From positions 2,976,001 through 3,040,000 of the forward strand of contig NC_070566.1 in NCBI RefSeq assembly GCF_026914185.1: a DNA stretch of 64,000 nt, in the 5' to 3' direction. Positions within the stretch are counted from its first letter, which is position 1; each line of letters opens with the position of its first letter. Below, in pieces: positions 34,392-45,939 of this stretch. The position numbers and the translations under genes were made by a program. The notes beneath the pieces were generated by a model, which was not told the DNA's origin, did not search any database, and worked only from the letters and a program-made list of their open reading frames with translations. Source of the stretch: Puccinia triticina (lineage: Eukaryota; Basidiomycota; Pucciniomycetes; Pucciniales; Pucciniaceae).

Positions 34392-36588
34392 ATGAAAATG
34401 AATACCCATCTTGTTACTTTTCTTTTTCTTGTTCCTCTCATGGGGCTATGGATGGCTTGTAATGCTTCAATGGACGCGGCATGCTGGGGGGGGCCTATTC
34501 TCCCCAGCAGAGTAGATGGTTTGGATCTCAGTCTAGCACCGCCTCAAGCTAATCACTCTCCCCAAGAAAAAATTAGCAAATTTTCATCTATGGATCCGCA
34601 CTTCAAAGATGAACCGGCCCCTGTGAAAATTGAGAAAGTTCTGTCTGATGTTCCAGGTACAATGAGAAATCAGAAGGCCAAACAAGCAGCTTGCGCGGCA
34701 TTCCCATCTACCACAAATACTGCATCTTCAAAAGATAAATTTGAGAAGGAACTCCTGATTAAAGATCTGGGAAACAGGGGCTTCCAGGCGCCCATTCATC
34801 CTGGCCAAGCAAGCGGCACCAAAGTAGCTCCAGCTTATCATATCTTCTCAGGAATTTTTCTGGATCCTAACAGCCAAGTAACCAATTTCCCAATGGATGC
34901 TCTCAGAAGTCACCCAAAATCTTTCCAACCCATCAAAACGGAACCTACCAATAAATTGCCTTGTAGAACCCTATCTTTATCAGCTCCAGAAAAGCCGCTT
35001 GAAGTTTCATCAAAAATCATCAATAATGCTCCAAGCACACTGCATCTTCAGGCCTCATTTTTCAAGAAACCAACAACCAAAGGAGTGGCAGCTGAATTTG
35101 GACCTCTCCTGGAGACAGGAGATACATCCCAAACTCGAAGGAAGAGAGTCAAAATTCAATTCATTACCTGTTCTAGATGCCTCTGATCATCTATTTTTAT
35201 CATCCAAATTTACTATTTCAACCCTGAAGAATACTCCAAGCCTACCACAGAAAAGAAAACTAATTTACAATGAGAAATTGAGTAATTCTGTAGCGTCTTC
35301 ATCTTATCCAGAGATGGATGCAGAAGCAAACTATCAAACTAGGAAAAAGATTCAAGTGATTGGTGAATCAGATGATCAAGCCCCTCTCCATTTGAAAGCT
35401 TCAAAAGGAAGGATGACTTCCTGGCCTTATAATCTAGAGATTCCTTTAAATCACAAGATTTTAGCCGGGAAAAAAAATGCTATAGACCTCAATGACATTC
35501 CAGAGATAAATGTAGCAGAAATACATCAATCTGAAAAGAATTTCAATATTCCTCCCAAGAATTACAGAAATCAGTCAAGCAGGATTTCAGCCCATGTCTT
35601 ATCAGCTTCTGTAGCTGAAACTCACTCACAAGATGCACAAGAAAGTAAGATTAATTTGACTGGTGCAGCTGATCTCACACACCATTCAACTGAAGTTGAT
35701 CCTGTAACACACATAAAAATAGATAATGCCAATTTACCCAAAGAACAAATGGTTTCAAAGCTTGAGGATATATTCAAATTCAATGTATCTGTCTTTCAAA
35801 AAGATGAATATGATTGCAAAAGAGATGAACTCCAAGTTCAAAAAATGATAAGAAAAATCATACAACTTGAAAGAAATGATGAGCTGAAAATTCCACCATG
35901 GCATCCATATGTTGTTCAAAGGTATTTTTTCTCATTTTCAAAAGTGGAAATTAGAAAGAATCAGCCAGAATTGCTTTCTGATGGAGAAGGAAATACAATT
36001 ATAACGCCTGGTGAAGAAAGGGCTGCAAGGAACTTGAGAAGATACAGAGCACTGAATTCTCCATTACATTAATTGGAATCACAAGAAACACGGTGGCTTA
36101 TGTTTTGGAAAGAACGTACTGGTATACCACTTGATGAAATCAGTTCAGAACAACTTCAACCAGTAAATTCCAGAAAGGATTGTACAACAAGGGATTTCAT
36201 TTTTCTTTTGTTTCATATTGATATGATTGGTACAATACTCCAAGAACATGGTCCAAAAGATTATGAAAGTTATCAAGATTTTGGGGCAAAGCTTCTTGTA
36301 GAAGCAGTTGATTTATTTAAACCATACATTTCTTCAGGAACATTTCGAATAAATCGGTTTTCAACTACAGCTAGGAAACAAAAAGGCTTTTTTTCGTGGA
36401 CTTGGAGTTGGATAAGAGAATTTCTAATTCAGTCAAAGCATGAAAAGTTGAGGGAGATTTTCTTTATTGATGACAAACTTGAAATTTGTAACCTCACTAA
36501 AGGCTTCTTCTCTGATGTTATGATACACTCAATAAAAAATCTGAATGAAAGATTAGAAGCTTATTATCCATTTATAAATACCAGGTAG
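34392..36588 (+). pseudogene. Broken gene for a secreted protein of unknown function
   Basis: The start MKMNTHLVTFLFLVPLMGLW is a good signal peptide. The first frame (34392-35186) is continued by a second frame one base out of step that is open to 36072. After a TAA at 36070-36072 the same frame runs on to 36588, so at least one frameshift (about 35100-35180) and one stop break it. The protein would be near 730 residues, Lys/Ser-rich, with a C-terminal part (FIFLLFHIDMIGTILQEHG, GFFSWTWSWIREFLIQSKHE) that looks folded. I do not recognise the family. Rust-type secreted effector families are possible but not shown. Introns that would explain both breaks were not found. Confidence 0.55.
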
Positions 36589-36939
36589 CTTTACTTGATA
36601 TATCTCCTGCATTTAATGATTCAGATATCACACCAATCAGATTAATTGTATTTGAAGTGTAGATGCATCTATTTTTCAAAAATCTAAGTATGTTAAATCC
36701 ACAGTTTCATGGAAATTGGGTTCATGGGTTCACCCTCCCCCTTTCCCAAAAGGCCCCAAAAGGGGCCTGCCAGTGGCACAGTGGCCAACTTGGCAATATT
36801 TCCCACAGTTCCCTTCTTCCCAGGCAGAAGTATGTTTGACTTTGCTGCCGTGTGAATTAAATTTTAAGTCCCCAAACATTAATGCCTCGGACTGATCCCC
36901 CAATTCATGAACCATGAATGAAAAGGGACCGGATTCTCC

Positions 36940-37270
36940 CACCTCTGCCTGTTGCAAATGCAAGGGGAGAGAGGTGGGCAAATGGTTGGTTAAATAAATT
37001 GCCCAGCCTGAGCAAGTGCAACAGGGGAGTAAAATTTACCTCAACCTGTGCAAGTGCAACAGGGGAGGTTTTTTCCTTCTTTGTGTGATGAATGTTTTGA
37101 CCCACCTTTGCAAGCGCAGCAGGGGGAAAAGATAAGACATAATCAGCCTGCGCAAGCGCAACAGGGGATTGAGATAAAAGATTAAAGCCCTCAAACCTTT
37201 GCAAATGCGAAGGCGGAGAGTGTTAACCGACGGATCGTGCTCAACCTCCACAACTGCGAGAGGGGAACTC
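36940..37270. repeat. Seven spaced copies of a GCAAGYGCAACAGGGG motif
   Basis: Copies lie near 36949, 37006, 37045, 37104, 37146, 37195 and 37243, about 40-60 bp apart with non-repeated spacers. The best copies read CCTGTGCAAGTGCAACAGG and CCTGCGCAAGCGCAACAGG, differing at CpG sites. The ends CCTG and CAGG pair. Confidence 0.7.
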
Positions 37271-38054
37271 GACCCGTGAAGGTCCAGCCCCCGTCGAGGC
37301 GCCTTTATTTATTGTCTACCTCCCCTCGCTCCTCTTTTTTTCTCTAGATCAACAGCGCACACATGTTTCAATAAGTCTAGGAGTCCTCCCCATTTTGGGG
37401 TACTCCAACACTGCAAATCTTTACAGTCGCGTGGCGCTGTCCGAGACAAGCGACTGGGACCCTTCAAACAAAACAAAACAAATCAGAACTTCGCCTTTAG
37501 ATGACCTGCACACTTTTTTGTTGTTATGGATGTATATGTTCACACCCGGGCCAGAACCGCTTTTGGCCAAGGCGGGTCTTTTTTGACGGTTCTCCCTCTC
37601 GAAGATGCTGCGCCTTTGCTGTACCTTCCTAAACCACGAGAGGCTTTGACTGTCACGCAGCTTTGTACAGGGAAATACCGCTTCCCAGGTCATGAGGGTA
37701 TTGTTGCTGGTAGTGATCCCTCAATCACGAAGGCCGAGCTGCTTCTTGTGCATCCCCAGGAGTCCTGCCGATCCCGCCCGCCCGCTACACAGGCCACCAA
37801 AACCTCCTCGGCCTGCTCATACTTGCCCAATGCTGTTTGCTTCGCCTCCGGCCACGGCTTTTCACAATGGAGTGAAGGCTCTAGAACCCAGCTGTTGAAT
37901 ACTACCTGACAAGGTAGAGGGCCCTGTGGCTGCAATCATGTATCTCACACACTTCGCCGAGGTCTAAAACCACTCGCCCACCATCATTGAGAATAGCCCC
38001 CCCCCCCCCCTTCCTCCTTGAACTAAGCCTGACCCCCAGGAGGGGGAGGAGAAG
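37271..38054. other. No supported gene
   Basis: Overlapping ORFs on both strands, none recognisable. A run of 12 or more C lies at about 37998-38010. Confidence 0.35.
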
Positions 38055-38660
38055 TAGGCCGGTCATCGAGAGGAGCGATGACCAGAACCCGGTCATCGAG
38101 AGGAGAAACACACCTCTCGGTGACCGGGACCAGACCGTTCATACATTGAGGGGATCAAGTGCTCCTCTCGATGGGTCCGTTTTCCAGTCATCGAGAGGAG
38201 TCAAGACTCCCCTCAATGACCGGAGCGAACTGTTCATCACTCATCTCGTTGAATGGTTCGCTCCGGTCATTGGGGGAGTGTTTCTCCTCTCAATGACCGG
38301 GTCTGTTCCGGTCATCAAGGAGATTAAGTAATCCTCTTGATGACCGGATCTGCTTGGTCATCGAGTGGATTAAGTACTCCTCTTGATGACCGCAACGGAC
38401 CCGGTCATCGAGCGGAGTACTTAATTGCCTCGATGACCGGTCTGCTCCCGGTCACCGAGAGGTGTGTTTCTCCTCTCGATGACCGGTTTTGTTCTGGTCA
38501 TCGAGAGGTGTGCTTCTCCTCTCATTGACGGATTCCGTTCCAGTCATCAAGAGGTGCGTTTACCCCTCTCAATGACCGCAACGGACCCGGTCATCAAGAG
38601 GAGTGCTTAATCCCTTAGATGACCGGTGATTTGCACTCCACATGTGTGCTGGCCGGTCGT
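38055..38660. repeat. TGACCGG hairpin minisatellite, second cluster
   Basis: About fourteen units with the same arms as 26650-27400 (CCGGTCATCGAGAGGAG, CTCTCGATGACCGG). More CG forms are retained here than in the first cluster. Confidence 0.85.
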
Positions 38661-39090
38661 CGGGGGAGTGTGTATCCTCCGCACTGTGGGCCTGCGCCGG
38701 CCGTCGGCACGGCACAGCGGCTGACTTCTGCCCCTCGAACTATGTTTTTGAGGGGCTGTGTCCCCAGGTCATTTGTGGCAGGTTAGATATCCCCGGGGGA
38801 GAGTCACCGGGGGATCCAGCTCATTAATGGGTATTTATTTTTCACCCTTGTCTTGTGTGAAAGTGAGTGTCCCAAAATTTCCAAAAGAATTGTTGGAGGG
38901 GGCGGGGGGGGGGGGGAAATCTCTTCTGCCGCATGGCAGAAAAAAAATGAGAATTTTATGGTTTTTCATCTGCAGTGCACAATTAAGCGTTTTGAGCTTC
39001 CGCGCACTATGGCCGGGATGTTGAGTGGACGCCCCCTGCAGTGCGCAAAGAGTTTTTTGTGCACAAAGTACATCCATATTTCTTTTAGAG
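38661..39090. repeat. Sequence shared with the TIR element at 50231-50845
   Basis: The order of blocks matches 50350-50830: GGCCGGTCGTCGGGGGAGTGTGT, then GAGGGGCTGTG, then a CCCCGGGG zone, then GCGCAAAGAGTTTTTTGTG at about 39044. It is probably another member of the same element family, with its left end unrecognised. Confidence 0.5.
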
Positions 39091-40138
39091 TGCGCGTCAT
39101 TTGTCCTGTAGGAACACATGTAACTGAACTACTCTCTGAATCACATTCACAAAGGAATGAAGTTCAATGCCAGATTCCTCTGTTTTCTTCAGCCTCAGAA
39201 CTGTCAGGGGCCTTGTCCGTGTTATTTGATTACTGGTTCATACAGCTGTAGTGAAACCTTCTCTTTCTCAGAAATTGTGTCCAGGAACAGTGCGGGTATG
39301 ACTGAGGCTCATCAGGCTTTCTGTCCATTCCTAGCAATGGTGTCTGTAACATACCAGGATGGGGTTGGATATTTATTGTCTGTTGCATCTCTCAGCAAGG
39401 CATTCTTCTACACATCAATTCTCCATAATCTCTATACTGACATGGTTCCAAATTTCAACATATAACCACAGATTGATGGCATTTTTACAACTCTGTGTGG
39501 ATTAATAGTTTTTTTATTTTTCCTTCCACAATAAAAACATGTAAATTCTCAACCCTGAAGCAAAGAAGGTGAGAGTCAGCCAGTGTATGCAAATTGTTGG
39601 CAGGTGATGTGAGGCAACCTCATAGTGTCTTGTATATTTCCCTACAGCATCATGACAATTCAATTGGATCAGGATATACCATTGGAAACCCAGGGATCCA
39701 AAGAGAAGTTCTTGTAGTACCAAGTGGGTTGCACACTCAGAATTCCAGGTGTGCTTCACTGCACATAGCAAAACCTTTCACCATTGTCATGACTACACCC
39801 CCTCTTTGAAGAGACCCCAGACTTTTTTTACCATATGTTGTCATTATGGTCATTCTTGGTCTCAAGAGTGCAGTAATCCAGCTTGATGTTTCCACTGGCA
39901 TATTACCTGATTAGGATAAGAGATTTTTTGTATGAGAAAATAACACTACTTGAAAATTGATTATGCTGTGAATATTTTTCAAAAACTTTTGGGGTGGTGG
40001 GATAATTTGGTTCTCCATTTGTTGGCTATCATCCATCATGTTTTTTGAAGTGAAATTTTGATCTTGCTGCTATTCAGATATGTACATGTTTTTGACAATA
40101 ATTCCTCCTTCAGTATCCATTTCTTTACACAAAAGAGG
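39091..40138. other. No recognisable feature
   Basis: AT-rich sequence without a supported gene. Confidence 0.35.
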
Positions 40139-40160
40139 TGGGGGGGGGGGGGGGGGGGGG
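40139..40160 (+). repeat. Poly-G tract
   Basis: More than twenty consecutive G. It could form a quadruplex and is prone to assembly error. Confidence 0.8.
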
Positions 40161-40197
40161 TTGTGGTTTAGGGTATGTTACCCTCTTTCCCCAAAGG

Positions 40198-40226
40198 TGC
40201 AGCGGCGTAGCCGCTTTGAACTCTAG
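40198..40226 (+). mobile_element. Helitron-type 3' terminus
   Basis: GCGGCGTAGCCGC hairpin, eight or nine bases, then CTAG followed by T at 40227. Confidence 0.6.
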
Positions 40227-40260
40227 TTTATCATAAATTACCCACTTTATTTTATATTAA

Positions 40261-40291
40261 CTACAGACCAAGGCAGCTTTGCCACTGCAGA
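40261..40291 (-). mobile_element. Degenerate Helitron-type 3' terminus
   Basis: On the minus strand, GCAGTGGCAAAGCTGCCTTGG is followed by TCTGTAGT, one base away from the CTCTAGT of related ends. Confidence 0.4.
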
Positions 40292-40427
40292 TTCAATTTC
40301 AATTTATCACAACCTGTTTAATTAATCCCACCCTAACATATGTGGGTCTGTACTTTGCAAAATTCTGTGCAAACAGGTGGTTGCATCATAAAATACAATT
40401 GAACATGAAAATATGATTTTATTTTGA

Positions 40428-40460
40428 CTAGAGGGCAAGGAAGCTGTGCCACTGCAGATT
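40428..40460 (-). mobile_element. Helitron-type 3' terminus
   Basis: On the minus strand, a decayed hairpin (GTGGCACAGCTTCCTTG) leads to CCCTCTAG and then T. Confidence 0.45.
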
Positions 40461-40849
40461 TCATGGCAATTCTCCAACCAAAAAATGGGTAAATGTGATA
40501 CCAGTAACAGTACCATAGCAATATTGTATCACTTTTTTGTTGTGTTACAGCTGCCCTTCAGTAACAGCAGGGCACTGAAATGTAGTCAATTTTTATCACT
40601 TTTCTTTCTCAGTGCCATCACACTACTTGTTTCTAGAAATGGTGCAACAAATGCGATAAGGGCATCCACATTGGTTGCAGATTATTTTAAGGAGTGATTA
40701 GTGTAACTAATCTTCCTTGGCAACTGCAATGGGTCCAATTTAATCCAACTAAACTACTCCTCAGGTAGGATTTGGAGTTCTCCAAGCAGGTTTTGGACAG
40801 AGTTTGTCTGACAAGTTCTGCAATTTTCCAGGTGCAGATTGCGGAAATC

Positions 40850-41014
40850 GTCGGACAGAGTCTGTCCGACAACTGGTCGGACAGAGTCTGTCCGACAACT
40901 GGTCGGACAGAGTCTGTGCGACAACTGGTCGGACAGAGTCTGTCCGACAACTGGTCGGACAGAGTCTGTCCGACAACTGGTCGGACAGAGTCTGTCCGAC
41001 AACTGGTCGGACAG
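40850..41014. repeat. 26-bp hairpin tandem repeat, six units plus a part
   Basis: Each unit is GTCGGACAGA, GT, its perfect complement TCTGTCCGAC, then AACTG, repeated exactly every 26 bp from 40850. One G for C change at about 40918 breaks one arm. No reading frame contains a stop within the unit. Confidence 0.95.
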
Positions 41015-42243
41015 TCTAGTTAAACTTGTTAGTTTACACAGTGCTGGCACAATGTTGATGTTGACATCCCCAGTGTTTGAAGTTGAATGTGTCATGTCAA
41101 CAAGCCATGAAAGGTGTCAAAGTCAAATTGTGGATGCCAGAAGATGCTACAGGGTCAATCAGCCCTTGATGACCAACCCTGGACGGGGGGCGGTCGCCGG
41201 GGCAGGCCCGACGGGCAGCCCGAACCCGTCCGGTTTTAGTGGCGGGTCAGTCGATTCGGGCCGACTTTACAAATTTCCCCAAAAAGCCGAGCCAAACCCG
41301 GCCGGGGTCCGGCGGCCCGATTGTGAATGCCCCAACAAGGACGTACATATCTCCTTCCCCCTCTCTTGGATTTAGTGCCACCTGGTACTGATTTGAGCGG
41401 CCTTACGTCGGGCTGCCAGAACAGCGACTGGTTTGGGTCGCCGAAATTCAAAGAGTTTTTTGCTGTGAGACCAATGAGCGCTTGGCGCACTGAGTAACCC
41501 ATGTACTGTTTTTCAGTGCACGCAGCGGTCCGTAAAGTAGCTACGCTGAGTTCTTCGCTGCAATATTGTTTCACCTTTGCCTTAACCATACGGCAAAAAA
41601 CTACCACTTGAAATTAACACTGAATAAAGTGGATGCTTGAGCCTGTCTCAGACATGCACCCCTTCCCCTTCCCCTTCCCTCCCTGTGGAATGAGTGCTAC
41701 CAATCCAATCTGTTGCTCTCTAATAAACCAAGTCCTCATACTTCTATCGCGACATACGTATTTTCCCGGTTCAATCAGGCTTAAGAAGTCAAACGGGACC
41801 AACTAACCAAAACAGACACCTTGTCTTTTTCCCTGTGTCCGTTAGTGCCAAGTGGTAACTCCAAGTCTTACACTGGGAAGAGATAGGTCAAAAAGATCGG
41901 GGTATTGGTGGATCACTTTCTTCCTCCCTTTATGGTCCCTTTCACCTCCCTTACATGGGCAAGCGTGTAAGGGGAGAGTCACAGGGGTTTTGACTTGGCC
42001 CTTTAGGTGGAGTTTCTTACTTGATACTCTAGCGATTTTATTATCGGCAGAAAACCACAAGATCACTACCAGCATGTTCGCTGTGCTTGGTCGGTGGAAG
42101 TTGAACCTGTGCTATCACTTCAGCAAGGATGATCCTGGATTGTTATATAGTGCAACATATTTTCCTTGTCCACATATCCGCCGCGAAAAATTGAGCCAGA
42201 TCTTTGCCTTTTATTCCTTCTAGGAATCAGCTAGATATACAAA
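41015..42243. other. Upstream region of the GH26-like gene
   Basis: A GC-rich block lies at 41185-41330. A 123-codon minus-strand ORF (41607-41236) is unrecognised. TATATAG at 42153 lies about 90 bp before the next start codon and could act in its promoter. Confidence 0.35.
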
Positions 42244-44388
42244 ATGAAGCAATTTCCGTGTGGAGTGATCGCTGCTACTTTCCTGTGTTCGATTGCAGGT
42301 TCAATTTCATCTTCCCACTTAGGCCCAAAATCTCATCAATCAAACAAGCAACTCCGACAGGCTCCCAAGGCGGCAAAACACAACAGAAGATTTATGATCG
42401 ACATGGGTTTATCCTCCACCAACTTGAATGTTAACGGCATTGCGGTGGGATTCTTACCCGCGCTAAGTGAGCCAATACAGCCCAACACCCCATTGGACAT
42501 CAACAATCGCATCGGTGCCCCCATGTCGGTAGTAAGTACCTCGACATACCTAAACCAGATTTCTACCGACTTGGGGCCATGTTTTCTTTACTGAATTCCA
42601 AGAAAACCCCCCAAAACTTAGATGGGAAGCTATATTCAACTCTATGCGAAAGACACTAATCTCGTAGAGATTGACTGGGTTTGTTGAATTCACCTGGAGT
42701 ACATAAATTCGAGGCACTGCCTAAAAATTAAATAAGCTTCTTTCCAATACTGTACAAATTCAAATAGCAATTACCACAGTACCGCCAACTGATAGGTTGG
42801 CCTGTGTGGGAAATAGCGATGATGCCAGTTGAAGGCTTAGAAAAAGTGACGCCTGAGATGGTAAGTACTAAGTAGTGCCAGTCTACGGTTTCTCTTGGAA
42901 CTTGGAAGGAACCCGACTAATGGCTTCGCACTCCACCAGGCCGCAAACATCGCCAGCAAGATGCAAATGTTGAATGCCCAGGGTATCACAGTTTGGCTTC
43001 GCTTTGCCCACGAAGTAAGTGGAGTATAAATTTCAATTATGTTTTTTTTATAATCATCTGACCTTGATTTCCATCTTCTCAGATGAATGGAGATTGGTAT
43101 GTCTGGGGACAGAAACCTGCACGTAAGATTATTCTTCAATTCTTTGAATGAACAATCATTTGGATAAACTGATAGCTTTTCTGAAATATTTAGTATTCCT
43201 TGAGAAATGGAAGCTCGTGACAAGTGCCGTCAGACGTGTTGCCCCAAAGACACGTGAGTAGGGAGCAGCCGCTACTGCGCGCCCAAATTCTGTAAAAGCT
43301 TTGTAGGGCTGAGTTGATCGCCTTTGTATTCAGTTATGCTATGGGCTCCGAACTCGGGCTTCAGTGCAGATCAAGATGCTCTCCTAGGAGGTTATGCAAA
43401 ATACTGGCCAGGAGGGGAATGGGTTGACATGATTGGTGAGTCGTTTTATCATCTTATTTATTGAGTTCGCCCTGAGAGTGTCAAATGGTTTTTTCGTCTT
43501 AATTTTTTAAACACAGGTTTATCATTTTATCATTATGGTGGTCGGTTATGCTGTCTTCATGTCAAATAGGTAAACATTTCTAACACTTTCTAACTATTCC
43601 CTATTAGGACATGAGCGCGTCAATGTTCTTCCCTCTCCGACAGAAGCTCAGGATACGATCAAAGACTTCGTTAAGGTGATTCTTGCAATGCGGCTTTTTT
43701 CGTTTCTCGGAACTAATTAATCCAAGGCCGAAATCTAGTTATTTGGTTCCAAGGACCACGATCGGCCGTTGGTTCTGGCCGAGACTGCAGCATCTTATAC
43801 TCGCTCGCTCGACGGAAAACCTGCCCCTGGTGAGGCTGCTGAACGAGATATCAAACTATCTTGGATGAGCCAGCTCTTGTCGCGTTCAATGGCAGAGGCA
43901 GTGCCCGAGTTGAAGGCTGTAGTTTGGGTACGAAAACTGGCATCATCAATTATTTCTAACACACTGTTGCTTGGGGTGGACTAATCTCCCCACCACCATT
44001 CCTTTGGGAGTTGGCGTTATGCTAACTACGAATTTGATTGGATGTTGTCTCAAAAGTTTGAAGTGATGAAAAATGAAAACGCATCGTAAGCCTCCGTTTT
44101 GACACTGCTTTTGAAGGCTCTCGACCCTGTCAAGAGTAAGAATTGATTCATGACACCGGGGAGTGTAGCGGAAACACGCCTGTCAAATCAGAAGACTTTC
44201 GATTAGTCACTGGTTCAATGAAACCCTTGGTTCATGAGGATGCTTACAGATTATTGAGCCATCGCTCTTCCAAGTCTTCAAAGGGTACAAATCACAACAC
44301 AATCAGATTGTCTCCTAATGAAACCCACATGGTTTTGAATGCTGAATTCATTTTTTATTATTTGCAGTCAGGAAATCGAAACGACTAA
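42244..44388 (+). CDS. Secreted GH26-like glycoside hydrolase
   Basis: GH26 enzymes cut beta-mannans or related beta-glucans outside the cell. The start MKQFPCGVIAATFLCSIAGS is a signal peptide. Exons that keep the fold readable: 42244-42531, 42622-42678, 42780-42860, 42940-43014, 43083-43122, 43194-43253, 43334-43435, 43517-43540, 43608-43675, 43739-43927 and 44057-44085 (about 337 residues). WLRFAHEMNGDWYVWG carries the acid/base glutamate (E167, its codon ending exon 4). RPLVLAETAAS carries the likely nucleophile (E280). GLSFYHYGGHERVNVLPS spans the short exon 8. The last part is uncertain: EDFRLVTGS (44143-44388 frame) fits the family but no clean GT-AG join to exon 11 was found, so the 3' end may be mis-modelled or shifted by one base. 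Confidence 0.78.
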
Positions 44389-44880
44389 ACCACTCGGGCA
44401 AAAAGCGCGCAGGCATGATGTAAATCCATACATCACGGGCGACTATTGATTATGAGTCTTACGAGGTCTGACGTTGCCCATGTCAAGAGATGAAAGTCTG
44501 AATCCAACAGCATATCCATCCCAAACCCAAAACCTTTACTTCCATATAAAATTTGATAAAAATAGTGTTAAAGCAGCCAATGTGAACTGGGCTAGTAGAG
44601 CAATAATTCTAAAATGGTACATGAAATATTATCCCTCGATGACAAAAGCTTTATGATTTTATGATTTCAAAGTTGAACTATTGCCATCTTGCAATCTACC
44701 ATCATACAACCCAAAACCCCTAGAACCCCAGAACCCCAGGGCCAGACTCCAGACTCCTTCTTCCTTTCCCCTCAGACAGAACCTAACACAAAAACTAAAG
44801 TTATGCCCCCAAAGATTCAAACAAAGCTGATTAAGACTTTGGTGTCAAAGTGTAAATCTGAATATTTTGGGGTGAAAATT
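44389..44880. other. Downstream of the GH26-like gene, nothing recognised
   Basis: No supported feature. Confidence 0.35.
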
Positions 44881-45049
44881 GGAGGACTTCCTGTCAATCT
44901 GGAAAGTCAGATCTGAGCCACCAGATATCAAATTTCGCAGGGAAATCTGGGTCCCCGAAGATCCCCGAAGTGATCCAGAGTTCCAGATTCCAGATTTCCC
45001 TGCGAAATCTGGAATTCCAGATCTGTTCAAAAGTGACGGGAAGTCCTCC
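44881..45049. mobile_element. 169-bp MITE with GGAGGACTTCC ends
   Basis: GGAGGACTTCCTGTCA at the left and TGACGGGAAGTCCTCC at the right are inverted repeats, flanked by ATT on both sides. Inner arms ATTTCGCAGGGAAATCTGG and its complement extend the hairpin. A diverged neighbour (GGAGGACTTTG to GAAGTCCTTC) lies at 45124-45222. Confidence 0.7.
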
Positions 45050-45454
45050 ATTGTGTCTTTAGATCTGCCAATCAGAATTGTGGGTCTAAATACAATTTTA
45101 AGTAGATCCATGTTCTAATTAATGGAGGACTTTGTATCACTCTAGGAACCCAGAATTTTCCAGATTTCCCTCTAAAATATGAGAAAATCTGGGTTTCCCA
45201 GATTGAGTGGAAGTCCTTCAACGAGTCGTTTTTCCACTGCTTATCCAATTTTTTGATTAGCTCAGGTGTGCTTGAACATTTGCCTCCAATTAATGATTGC
45301 CAAGTGATACCCATTTGGCAGTACCTGGCAGTGCGGCGTGGGGTTGCGGGTGTTGACATTTGGTGGAAAAACCACTAAGTACCTGGGTACCCGTGGGCAA
45401 AACCCGTCACTCTAGGTGGATAAATGTGCCACAGCACTCTTCTTGATTACTGGT

Positions 45455-45710
45455 TGGTGCCAGTCATTGAGAGGATTCATCCCTCTTGATGATGGGTGCA
45501 GACCAGTCATCAAGAGGATCCATTCCTCTCAATTATGGGTGCAGACCGGTCATCCAGAGGACTCAACCCTCTTGATTATTGGTATTTCCCATTATCAAAG
45601 GGTAGGGTATCCTGCACACTGGTCATTGAGGGGATTGAGTCCTCTCAATGACCAGTCTGCGCCTGTCATTGAGAGGGTTTTTTCCTCCCAATGACTGGCA
45701 CCCACTGCTA
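45455..45710. repeat. TGACCGG hairpin minisatellite, decayed cluster
   Basis: Units such as CCAGTCATTGAGAGGATTCA and CTCTCAATGACCAG. Almost all CpG in the arms has become TG or CA. Confidence 0.75.
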
Positions 45711-45749
45711 ACTTAACACGAGTCCCTTCCTGCCAAGGAGGTGTGAAGA

Positions 45750-45812
45750 GCCTTCAAAGGAGGTACTTGAATATATGAAGCGCCTCCAAAGGAGGTACTT
45801 GAATATATTGTC
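45750..45812 (+). repeat. Two copies of an AAAGGAGGTACTTGAATATAT unit
   Basis: GCCTTCAAAGGAGGTACTTG and GCCTCCAAAGGAGGTACTTG stand about 32 bp apart, each followed by AATATAT. Confidence 0.7.
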
Positions 45813-45939
45813 CCAAATATCTTGTGAGGGAAACCAGCCATTTGTCTGGGGAGGGAATTACAACCCCAAATCACCCACAAGCACTCTGATTCTGGTCACG
45901 CCTCACAGGCAATTGGAAAGCATGTGATTTTTTGGTATA

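Noticed and set aside
36940..37270. CRISPR-like spacing of a 21-bp motif
   Set aside because: The repeats are short, degenerate and irregularly spaced, in a fungal genome.
40754..41375. Long ORFs on both strands across the 26-bp repeat
   Set aside because: The repeat has no stop in any frame, so the openness is a by-product; no homologous protein is recognisable.
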